From contig JAFVPG010000246.1 in assembly GCA_017505415.1 (NCBI GenBank), positions 1 to 42,832 on the forward strand: DNA of 42,832 nt. Direction: 5' to 3'. Below the pieces are notes generated by a model. It did not search any database, was not told the origin of the DNA, and saw only the letters and a list, made by a program, of their open reading frames with translations. Positions 25,955 to 33,979 of the stretch are shown piece by piece (within the stretch, counting starts at the first letter, position 1; each line of letters opens with the position of its first letter). This DNA is from Lentisphaeria bacterium. GTDB taxonomy: Bacteria; Verrucomicrobiota; Lentisphaeria; Victivallales; Victivallaceae. A program made the translations under genes and the position numbers.

Positions 25955-27171
25955 TGAAAAAATCAACTCTCATTCTTATTATATTTTTTGCGGTTTCAGC
26001 AGTTTTTGCCCGTCCCGGAGATATGACACTTGAAGCAGGTCCGTACAAAGTCGTTTTTGAAGAAAAAAACGCATGGTGCAGTGCGCAGTATTTCTATGAC
26101 GGTACTGAAATCGGCAACCGCAACGGATTCTACGGCACCATTTTTGCTTCAGCACAAAATAAATTTGTCGGCTCAGGTCACACCGAGGGCGGCAAAGAAA
26201 AACTTATTTCCGCCAAACTTGTCATTGACGGTGTTGAAACTCCCGTATGCGCAAAAGAATTCAAAGGCAAAAAAATCGAATTTACCAAAGTTTCCATGCT
26301 CAACAACCTCAAAGTTACTGCAAAAATGACGATACTTCCGGAAAATATCATCATTGATAAATCTTTTGAGGCAGTCGAAGAGCAGAAATTTTATTCCATC
26401 TATATTTTCCAGTTCTGCTGGGATATTGCCAATGACAAATGGCTCATCAACCGTCCCAACGGGACTTTTGACAGCGGCGAATTCAAAAGCAATGAGGGCT
26501 GGTTTCTGCGCGGCAAAGAATCCGAAATCCGCTACTGCGCTCTCTACAACAGCAAAGCGAAAAAAGGATTTATCGGATTTTTCAGCAAATATTTCCCGCA
26601 GCAGGGCTATTATTATTTGTGGGACAGAAAAGTTTATCACAAATTCTACTTCACTGCAAGCAATCCCAAACTGCTGAAAAAAGGTTATAAATCTCCGGAT
26701 TATCAGTTCGTTATCAAAGGTTTTTCAGCAGAAAACGCCCAATGGCAGGACTCTGTCAAAGCTCTCGGCAATGAGCTGGACAAAAAATATCCGCTCCCCG
26801 AAGCTCCGAAAAAAATCGAACTTTTCAAAACTCCGAAAAAACTCGTTGGCAACGGCAAATTCCTCTTTGACAAAAATCTTATCAATCTGGCGAAAAACAA
26901 AAAGTACACCGTTACTCTGGATATTAAAAAATCAGGTGAAATTTCTGCTAAAACTCACCACAATTACGTCCTTGTCGGGCAGCACAATCCGCAGCGTAAA
27001 TTCTCCGTTTTCCGCACTACTGCAGCTCAGGTCAAAAATGACGGCAAATGGCACACCGTCAAAGGCGAATTTACCACCCCTGAACAGATTTATGAAACTT
27101 CAATTATTTTTTACAACTGCTTCTCAAAAGGCGAAGTTGAATATAAAAATGTGATAATTGAACAGCAATAA
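25954..27171 (+). CDS. Secreted protein with C-terminal carbohydrate-binding-like module
   Basis: 405 aa with a Sec signal peptide (cleavage after about residue 18, VFA-RPG). The N-terminal ~280 residues are beta-rich and look like a jelly-roll or sugar-enzyme accessory fold, family not recognised. Residues ~291-405 form a module (GNGKFLFDKNLINLAKNKKY, later DGKWHTVKGEFTT and VEYKNVIIEQ) that matches the two C-terminal modules of the next protein in spacing and key residues. These resemble CBM4/9-type beta-sandwich domains. It is translationally coupled to the pseudopilin gene and 11 nt from the next gene, so it belongs to the same operon. Confidence 0.7.
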   Translation: MKKSTLILIIFFAVSAVFARPGDMTLEAGPYKVVFEEKNAWCSAQYFYDGTEIGNRNGFYGTIFASAQNKFVGSGHTEGGKEKLISAKLVIDGVETPVCAKEFKGKKIEFTKVSMLNNLKVTAKMTILPENIIIDKSFEAVEEQKFYSIYIFQFCWDIANDKWLINRPNGTFDSGEFKSNEGWFLRGKESEIRYCALYNSKAKKGFIGFFSKYFPQQGYYYLWDRKVYHKFYFTASNPKLLKKGYKSPDYQFVIKGFSAENAQWQDSVKALGNELDKKYPLPEAPKKIELFKTPKKLVGNGKFLFDKNLINLAKNKKYTVTLDIKKSGEISAKTHHNYVLVGQHNPQRKFSVFRTTAAQVKNDGKWHTVKGEFTTPEQIYETSIIFYNCFSKGEVEYKNVIIEQQ

Positions 27172-27182
27172 GGTATATTTTT

Positions 27183-30100
27183 ATGAAGTTGACAACATTT
27201 ATTTTAACTTTCTTATGTTCAGCACTTCTTGTTGCTGAACAACGTGTAATGCCGCTTGAAAGCAGTATCATGAACGGCTGCTATATGCAAACCGGCATTT
27301 TAAAAGCTCATAAAACTCTGCCGTCACAACAGGGAAAAAACATTATCAATATTTCACCCGCAAGCGCAGTGAGCCTCTTCTTTCAGGAAGATGTTTTCGC
27401 ACGCAAAGGCGGCGCCAAAGAAAATGAACTCATCCAAATCAAAAAAAGTGCTTTTGAATACACTCCGCAGAAAGATAATGACGGTTCAGATTATATCGAC
27501 TATTGCCGCAAAGCAAATTACCAGTTCAATGTAGAGACTGCCGGAAAATATCAAGTTTATTTCCGCATGCGCTGCCCGTCAAAAGCAAATTGGACATTTT
27601 TTTTCATGTTTGAAGGAGAAAAAACTCCGATTCATCTGCAAAAACTCATCCCCGCAGCCAACCAATGGTTCTGGGCGCCCGGTCCGGTTGTCACTCTTGA
27701 AAAACGCAACTATCAATTTACTATCGACAGTCTGCTGAACGGCAAACGCCTCGGAGCGATCGCTTTTGTTCCCGCCGGAACTCCCCCCCCGCAAGGGAAA
27801 CTCCCCTATGCAGAAAACAGAAAAATCACCTCCGCTTCAATGCTCTTCCGCAATGCCCGCCCATCAGGAGTGCAGGCATTTGATAAAATCATTTACAAAA
27901 AAGTATCTTCAAAAGGTATTATCGACCTTTACGGCAGTACTGATAACGGAAAAACTTTCAAAAAAATCATCAACGGCAATGTCAAATCATTTCCGGTCAC
28001 CACACACGGTCTGACCATAAAAGCTGAATTCAAACAGGATGCCCAAGGCAATATGCCTGAAGCCGCAGATATAAGTTTGCTCTATCAATTTGATCCGAAA
28101 GCATTTGCAACTCTTTCCAACGCAACAGGCACACTCTCATTCACCCGCAAAAACGGAGCATTGTCCGGAATTCAGCTCAATGAAAATAAACATTACTTCC
28201 AAACCGAAGGAATTGACAAAAGTTTATTTGAACTTCTCCTCAAACAACCCGGCAAAAAGGCAAAACGCTATCTCTCGCACAAAAATGCCGTTTTGAAATA
28301 CATCAAACAGAATAAAAATTCAATCAATATCAAATGGGATTTTCCAAAAGAAAACATTCAGGTCGAACTTACAGTCAAAGCCAATCAAAAAACATTTGAC
28401 TGGGATTTCACTGTCATAAACAACAATAAATCATGGGACGTAATTGAAGTTGAAGCTCCCCGTCTGCATGAACTGCATGCTCCATGCTCTCCTGAAAATG
28501 AAATCCTCGTATGGCCTTTCTCCGCAGGAGAATTTCTTCCTGCTCCGGCACTCAAAGGCGAGCAGTCTGTAACTTATCCTGACCATGCAGGGCTTCCGTT
28601 TGTGATGCTTACCGATGGTAAATGCGGGTTTTATGCTGCAGCTCACGACAAATTCCTCATCACTACCCATATAAACAGCAAAGCCAACAGCGGTCAGAAT
28701 GCTGTTGAAATATCTTTCAACCGTGTTCACCGTATCAAAGGCGGGGAAAAACGCACTTACTCTTTTGCCATAGCCCCCTTCTCCGGCACATGGCACGAAG
28801 GAGCGAAAATATACCGTGAATTTTTCTACAAAAATTATCCCGTCAATAAATACCGCCCGTGGCTCCGCAACATCGACTCATGGGTTCAGGGCAGTTCCCT
28901 CGGTCACACCGGAGCCGTCCGCGGCTATGATTCATACAATTATATGCAGAATGACATAAAAAATGCCTCATTCCTCTCCATTCCATACATTCAGGCATGG
29001 GGATGCAATATGAACGGCGCATGTCCGACTTATTACCTGCCGCGTCTGGACAAAGGCGGGGAAAAACTTTTCGCTGAAAATATCAAATCATGGCGCGACA
29101 AAGGCGGTTATATCGGTCACTATTATTTCGGAAACGGCATGGCATGGTATTACAGTTTGAGCGATTATTACTTCGGCATCCCGTGGAGCAAATATCCCGC
29201 CGATGTTCAGCCTCCGTCATGGGAATGGTTCGTCAAAAACAAAGAATACATCAGCGATAGCATTGACATCAACAAAGAAGAGCTGATGAAAAAGGTCGCT
29301 GTTATTACCGAAAATCAGAAAAAAGGCAAATTCATTTCCGGCGGCTACGGCGAAAGTTATATCCCCATGAACTGGCGCAACGGTGAATATCCCGCATGGC
29401 TGCTGAAATGGATCGACCGCTACATATCCAAATATCATTGCAACACAGCTTATCTGGATACCTTCGTTTTCCGCAACAGCCACGGAGATTTCAATCCCTT
29501 CATGAAACTTAACGGAGAGGGCGACAAACCGATGTTCAAAATGCAGTTCATGAACAAAATGTTCAAAGACATGCGTGCCAAAGAACCAGATTTCTGCGCT
29601 CTGACTGAAGGTATTGCCGACGTTTTCGGAACACAGCTTTACTTCCTGATTTCAGGTTTCGCCCGCAATCCCTCGATTTTCCGCTATACTATTCCCGACC
29701 AGATAATGTTTCAGGGAAGCTGTAATGGTTTATGGACGAGACCGCTTTCTGAGAAGAGCATTTCCGAGGCATTTCTCCTTGGCAACCGCTTTGACTGGGT
29801 TGTATTTTTTGACTCAACATACTACATTCTGAAACTGCGTCAGAGAGTCAGTCCATTCCTGAATCTGGCAGTTTTCGATGATATACTCGGCATTTCAAGC
29901 ACTGTAAAAAATGCCCGTATTTACGCGCACAAAGCAAACGCCGAAACAGATAAATTCATCAGCAACAACGGCTCCTGCTATACAGCTTTGACTATTGAAA
30001 ATCCCGATCTTGCCTCCGGCAAAGTCACTTACAAAACTGGATTTCCGGTCAAATATGCTATGGTTTGTGAATATCTGAAAGAACCTGTTCCAATGAAATT

Positions 30101-31415
30101 TGTCCAAAACAACGACACTGTCACTTTTGACATGCCGCAAGGCAAATTCTCAACTGTTCTGCTGATCAAAGAGCTTAAAAAGAATCACTCCTGGACAGCA
30201 GTTGCCGAACAGACAGATACAAATTCTTTTGAAGTACGCATAACCAATTTCCTCGACAGAAAACAAAACTTCACTGTCAAATCTCTCGGCAAAAATCACA
30301 AAATTGCCATTGCTCCATTTGCCACTGAAAATATCACTTTCAAACGTGCAGGCAGCAGTGATAAATTTGAAGTTGCTCAAATCTTCATCGAATCACCTGA
30401 ATATAAAGATGTTAAGATAATTTCCGTCGGAAAAACCAACCACAAAGTTCCTTTTTATACCGTCAAACGTACCACTGCAAGCGACTTTATCAAACTTGAT
30501 TTTGAAGAAATGTCATACTCCAAAAAGTCACCTTACAGCGGCAACCGTTCATTTGAACTTCAGGGCAACGGCAAATTCTGTATGAAAGGTATTCCGCTCA
30601 AACTCGAACCGGAGGCGCTCTATCAAATCGAACTTAAATATAAAAAAGGAAAAAATGTTTCTGCAAGAGGCGATAAATGTTTCCTCATGATAGGAAATTA
30701 TACCAAAAACCGCAAACTTGAACGGTATCTCATTTTCGGCGGTAATACCGCCGCCGATGACAAATATCACGGTATCAAATATGAGTTCAAAACAACCAAA
30801 GATTTAAATAACTGTCAGCTTTTTATCTATAATCATGATACAACTGACTCCATTTTCATAGACGATGTTGAGCTGACCAAATACCTTTCTTTACGTAAGC
30901 CTACTGCTGCTGAACTCAAAGCTGAAGAAGAAAAAGCAAAAAAAGAGGCGGAAAAGAAAGCTCGTAAAAAAGCTGAACCACGAAAAGCCGCCCAACGTAC
31001 TTATACTGTAATCCTTCAGGATAACTTTGACCGTCCTGAATGCAAAGGAGTCCCGTACGAAGGCTCCGGCGCATTGCTGATTCAGGGCAACGGCAAATAC
31101 AAACAGCACACTTTCCCGCTCAAACTCAAAAAAAATCAGCGTTACCGTGTAAGTTTTGCCATTTACAAAGATTTTGAATGTTCAAAAGTCAGTCACGAAA
31201 CTATGGCGGCAGTCTGCAATTATACCAAAGAACGCAAACTTGAACGGTACATGATGACTGCAGGCAGTATCAAACCTGACGGCAAATATCACCTTGCCGC
31301 AGGAGAATTTGTTACTTCTGAAAATCTGAATGACTGTTCACTTTATTTCTACAACCGCAATTCCACAGGAAAAATTTACATAGACAACCTTAAAATAGAG
31401 GAAGTAAAACAATGA
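27183..31415 (+). CDS. Large secreted TIM-barrel glycosidase-like protein with duplicated C-terminal modules
   Basis: 1410 aa. Signal peptide MKLTTFILTFLCSALLVA. An N-terminal beta-sandwich-like region (about 25-200) and a sugar-hydrolase-type beta domain (about 300-540) precede a TIM-barrel-like core (about 550-900). Candidate catalytic acids, placed by motif only, are D759 (AYLDTFVFRN) and E809 (ALTEGIADVF). Residues ~1110-1233 and ~1280-1410 are tandem homologous modules sharing QGNGK, NYTKxRKLERY and Y-DN/DD endings. They are joined by a charged Ala/Glu/Lys-rich linker (~1237-1272). The fold resembles uncharacterised glycoside-hydrolase-like families common in Lentisphaerae. Substrate unknown. 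It overlaps the GH4 gene by 4 nt. Confidence 0.7.
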   Translation: MKLTTFILTFLCSALLVAEQRVMPLESSIMNGCYMQTGILKAHKTLPSQQGKNIINISPASAVSLFFQEDVFARKGGAKENELIQIKKSAFEYTPQKDNDGSDYIDYCRKANYQFNVETAGKYQVYFRMRCPSKANWTFFFMFEGEKTPIHLQKLIPAANQWFWAPGPVVTLEKRNYQFTIDSLLNGKRLGAIAFVPAGTPPPQGKLPYAENRKITSASMLFRNARPSGVQAFDKIIYKKVSSKGIIDLYGSTDNGKTFKKIINGNVKSFPVTTHGLTIKAEFKQDAQGNMPEAADISLLYQFDPKAFATLSNATGTLSFTRKNGALSGIQLNENKHYFQTEGIDKSLFELLLKQPGKKAKRYLSHKNAVLKYIKQNKNSINIKWDFPKENIQVELTVKANQKTFDWDFTVINNNKSWDVIEVEAPRLHELHAPCSPENEILVWPFSAGEFLPAPALKGEQSVTYPDHAGLPFVMLTDGKCGFYAAAHDKFLITTHINSKANSGQNAVEISFNRVHRIKGGEKRTYSFAIAPFSGTWHEGAKIYREFFYKNYPVNKYRPWLRNIDSWVQGSSLGHTGAVRGYDSYNYMQNDIKNASFLSIPYIQAWGCNMNGACPTYYLPRLDKGGEKLFAENIKSWRDKGGYIGHYYFGNGMAWYYSLSDYYFGIPWSKYPADVQPPSWEWFVKNKEYISDSIDINKEELMKKVAVITENQKKGKFISGGYGESYIPMNWRNGEYPAWLLKWIDRYISKYHCNTAYLDTFVFRNSHGDFNPFMKLNGEGDKPMFKMQFMNKMFKDMRAKEPDFCALTEGIADVFGTQLYFLISGFARNPSIFRYTIPDQIMFQGSCNGLWTRPLSEKSISEAFLLGNRFDWVVFFDSTYYILKLRQRVSPFLNLAVFDDILGISSTVKNARIYAHKANAETDKFISNNGSCYTALTIENPDLASGKVTYKTGFPVKYAMVCEYLKEPVPMKFVQNNDTVTFDMPQGKFSTVLLIKELKKNHSWTAVAEQTDTNSFEVRITNFLDRKQNFTVKSLGKNHKIAIAPFATENITFKRAGSSDKFEVAQIFIESPEYKDVKIISVGKTNHKVPFYTVKRTTASDFIKLDFEEMSYSKKSPYSGNRSFELQGNGKFCMKGIPLKLEPEALYQIELKYKKGKNVSARGDKCFLMIGNYTKNRKLERYLIFGGNTAADDKYHGIKYEFKTTKDLNNCQLFIYNHDTTDSIFIDDVELTKYLSLRKPTAAELKAEEEKAKKEAEKKARKKAEPRKAAQRTYTVILQDNFDRPECKGVPYEGSGALLIQGNGKYKQHTFPLKLKKNQRYRVSFAIYKDFECSKVSHETMAAVCNYTKERKLERYMMTAGSIKPDGKYHLAAGEFVTSENLNDCSLYFYNRNSTGKIYIDNLKIEEVKQ

Positions 31416-32740
31416 AAAAACTTAAAATCGTACACATCGGTGCAGGTTCAGGCTTCGTTCTCGCCATTGCACGGGAACTCCTGAGCCATGAAATGTTCGA
31501 CAATGCAGATTTTTATCTGACCGACCCCGCACCCGACCGTCTCAAATCAGCTTATGAGGCAGTTACCGCAGAACTGGCTAAAAAGCCCAATCACATCAAC
31601 GTTCAGTGTTTTGAAAAAAATACTGACGCTCTTCCCGATGCAGATTACGTCATCACCTCCTGCGAACCCAACCGCTACGACAACTGGTATCATGATTTGC
31701 TCATTCCCGAACAATTCGGCTGCTATCAGGTCAAAGGTGAAAACGGTGCCCCCGGCGGTATCATTCATGCCACCAGAAACATTATTATGTTCAAGCAAAT
31801 CCTTGCCGACATGAAACGCCTCTGCCCCCAGGCATGGCTTCTCAACTTCACCAATCCGATGTCATTCCTCTGCACTTATTTCAAAAATTACTCCGATATC
31901 CGCGCTCTCGGCTTCTGCCATCAGGTTCACGGTTCATTCGGTGTTATTGCAGAAATGCTCGGCTGGCAGCCCGGCGATTTGGAAGTTATTTCCGCAGGTG
32001 TCAACCACTTGAACTGGCTCTTCGACGTCCGTGTAAAAGGAACACGTGAACCAATCATGGAAGAATTTCTCGCCAAAGTCCGTCAATCAAAATACTGGCA
32101 TGAACGCTTCAAAAGCATTCCCGAACAGAACTTTACTTTGAAAGTCCTTGATACTTTCAACATGTATCCCATCGGTTATGACGACCATATCATCGAATAC
32201 ATGCCCTTCTTCTGGACCAAAGAGGAATGGGAAAAATACGGAATTTTCTCTCACACCGAAACTTACAAACGTCTGGCAGAGAAAAAATCTCACGTACTCG
32301 AAGTTCAGCGTCTGCTCGGCAAAGAATATACAAAACCGCCGTTCCCAGTTGATCCCGATCATCCGTATTATGCAGAGAAACCCTGTGCCGCCATCGTCGC
32401 ACTGGAAACCAACACTCCGACCTATTTTGACGCTATCAACATCAAAAACAACGGTGCTGTCGGCAACCTTCCTGATGATGTCATCCTTGACGTTCCCGCA
32501 TTGTGCATCGGCGGTGAAGTCCGCAGTATTCATGTCGGCAACCTGCCTGACGGCCCGCTGGAAATCTGCCGCCGTCAAACACACCTCCATGAAATGCTCT
32601 CTCATGCAGTCGAAAACTGTGATAACTCTCTTATGGTTCAGATCCTCTGTCTCTGTCCGTACATTACCAGCGTAACTCAGGCAGAAAATATCTGGAAAGC
32701 ATATAAAGAATATTACAAAGATTACCTCCCCGGTTTCTAA
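31412..32740 (+). CDS. GH4 family glycosidase (alpha-glucosidase/alpha-galactosidase type)
   Basis: 442 aa, no signal peptide, so cytoplasmic. GH4 enzymes cleave glycosides by an NAD- and Mn-dependent redox-elimination mechanism. Visible features are the Rossmann start IVHIGAGSGF (6-15), NFTNPMS (145-151), the metal-ligand Cys C169 in GFCHQVHG and the metal-ligand His H199 in GVNHLNW. It matches the group annotated as alpha-glucosidase/alpha-galactosidase; exact specificity (including alpha-glucuronides) cannot be read from sequence. The start overlaps the preceding stop (ATGA), so it is the last gene of the first cluster and probably acts on imported products of the secreted enzymes. Confidence 0.92.
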   Translation: MKKLKIVHIGAGSGFVLAIARELLSHEMFDNADFYLTDPAPDRLKSAYEAVTAELAKKPNHINVQCFEKNTDALPDADYVITSCEPNRYDNWYHDLLIPEQFGCYQVKGENGAPGGIIHATRNIIMFKQILADMKRLCPQAWLLNFTNPMSFLCTYFKNYSDIRALGFCHQVHGSFGVIAEMLGWQPGDLEVISAGVNHLNWLFDVRVKGTREPIMEEFLAKVRQSKYWHERFKSIPEQNFTLKVLDTFNMYPIGYDDHIIEYMPFFWTKEEWEKYGIFSHTETYKRLAEKKSHVLEVQRLLGKEYTKPPFPVDPDHPYYAEKPCAAIVALETNTPTYFDAINIKNNGAVGNLPDDVILDVPALCIGGEVRSIHVGNLPDGPLEICRRQTHLHEMLSHAVENCDNSLMVQILCLCPYITSVTQAENIWKAYKEYYKDYLPGF

Positions 32741-32744
32741 TGTA

Positions 32745-32940
32745 TTTTTTTAGGGGAGCGGAAAAACTTTTTTCTTGATTAAAAGAAAAAAGATTTTTCC
32801 GCCTCCCTAAGACCCTCCACCTTTTCAAAAAAGAAAAGAGTACTTTTTTATAGATTATGCGGGCGTTGTCGTGTTTGGCAAGGCTTTTTTTGTTTGTAAA
32901 GTTGCCAACAGGGCAGGCACATGCGCCAACAGAATAAACG
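32745..32940 (+). repeat. Inverted repeat element, copy 1 (with hairpin terminator)
   Basis: 196 bp, nearly identical to the reverse complement of 38076-38272 (by eye about five mismatches and one gap). It begins 4 nt after the GH4 stop with a long hairpin (32753-32809; GCGGAAAAAC, TTTTTTCTT and their complements), so it also serves as the probable terminator of the first cluster. CCCTCCACC and a second small hairpin (CTTTTC/GAAAAG) follow. An ORF starting ATG at 32857 encodes MRALSCLARLFLFVKLPTGQ and stops after 26 codons. In copy 2 the same frame runs 70 codons. Confidence 0.85.
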
Positions 32941-32972
32941 ATAAAAATAATGATATTTTTCCATATTTGAAT

Positions 32973-33000
32973 TTGCAATTCATTTTATCCATGCTATTTA
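32973..33000 (+). promoter_or_regulatory. Candidate promoter of the second carbohydrate cluster
   Basis: TTGCAA (32973-32978), 16 nt, then TATTTA (32995-33000) preceded by TGC. It lies just outside repeat copy 1 and 50 nt before the first gene. It resembles the promoter at 23957-23984 of the GntR-type regulator. This suggests similar expression but is not proof. Confidence 0.4.
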
Positions 33001-33050
33001 TATATTCAGTTACCGATAGTAAAAAAGATTAAAAAAGGAAAATTTCAACT

Positions 33051-33971
33051 ATGAAAGTTTTGTATGCTTTTATTTTACTTTTCTGCTCTTTGAATCTTAT
33101 TGCGCAACAGAAAAATTTAACTTTCAACACCGGCAAAACCATGACCTGTGCCGCTTATGCAGAGAAATCTCCGGTCGTTGATGGAATCATTTCTGAAAAT
33201 GAATATTTCGGCGGATATGAACAATTCGGCGTTCTGCCGGCCGGCTCAGATATGCTTTCTTCCAGACAGGCAAAATTTTATGCAGCTTTGGATGATAAAT
33301 ACCTATATCTGGCATGTCAGAGCGAACTGCCTGATCCGGAATCAGGAGTTGAACTTCTGAAAAAATACAAAAAAAGAGATGGCAACACTCCGCTTGATGA
33401 CAGTATTGAATTTCTTATCTATCCCCCCGGTGCCGGAGCACTTTATCATTTGATAATAAATCCGGCAAATGTTGCCTTTGACCTTCAATATCCTGAAGTT
33501 AACGGAGGCATAGGACCGACTGTAAGAAAAGATTGGGATCCTGACTTTTTTGCAAAATCTTCTTTCACCGGCAAATACTGGACTCTTGAGTTGAAAATTC
33601 CACTCAAAGAACTCAACGCAAAACCATCCCGTAAACATGCGGAATGGCGTTTTCAATTTGCCAGAGGATGGAAAAATCCTATCCAGCAATGTGCAGTCAA
33701 CAGAGTCACTGTTTATGCCAATCTTGAACAGATGAATCCTGTTATTTTTAACGAAAAATCTCCTGCGGTACGCTTTACCGGAATGGGGAATTATACTGAA
33801 GGGGAAAACAATATTTCATTTACGATTGATAACCCCGGAACAAAACCGGTAAAAATTCAATACAAAGTTACTGTTCTCTCTGAAGCCTCTCCAAGAAATA
33901 TCAGCAATATTATTTTCCTCCGAAAACATCAAAAAAAGTCGCTTTACAATACACTGAAAAAGCAAAACTGA
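33051..33971 (+). CDS. CBM9-like N-terminal part of a frameshifted secreted enzyme
   Basis: 306 aa as read. Signal peptide MKVLYAFILLFCSLNLIA. Residues ~30-240 resemble a family-9 carbohydrate-binding domain, with VVDGIISENEYF, an FYAALDDKYLYLA strand, LDDSIEFLIYPPG and WTLELKIPLKEL. From about residue 283 the sequence turns basic and unconvincing, then stops. The -1 frame just there reads sensibly (YYFPPKTSKKVALQYTEKAK) and runs directly into the next ORF, which has no ribosome binding site. I therefore read 33051-36385 as one gene interrupted by a frameshift near 33895-33938. A canonical slippery heptamer (A AAA AAG) lies at 33932-33938. Confidence 0.75.
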   Translation: MKVLYAFILLFCSLNLIAQQKNLTFNTGKTMTCAAYAEKSPVVDGIISENEYFGGYEQFGVLPAGSDMLSSRQAKFYAALDDKYLYLACQSELPDPESGVELLKKYKKRDGNTPLDDSIEFLIYPPGAGALYHLIINPANVAFDLQYPEVNGGIGPTVRKDWDPDFFAKSSFTGKYWTLELKIPLKELNAKPSRKHAEWRFQFARGWKNPIQQCAVNRVTVYANLEQMNPVIFNEKSPAVRFTGMGNYTEGENNISFTIDNPGTKPVKIQYKVTVLSEASPRNISNIIFLRKHQKKSLYNTLKKQN

Positions 33972-33979
33972 CCAATGAA

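Noticed and set aside
27783-27790. C8 homopolymer in the 1410-aa gene as a phase-variation tract
   Set aside because: The frame is intact on both sides and encodes an ordinary Pro-Pro-Pro turn; a single short tract is weak evidence.
33932-33938. Programmed -1 frameshift as the settled explanation
   Set aside because: The heptamer is canonical, but no strong downstream structure or upstream Shine-Dalgarno stimulator is visible, and the native frame seems to resume before the heptamer. It is kept only as one of three options.
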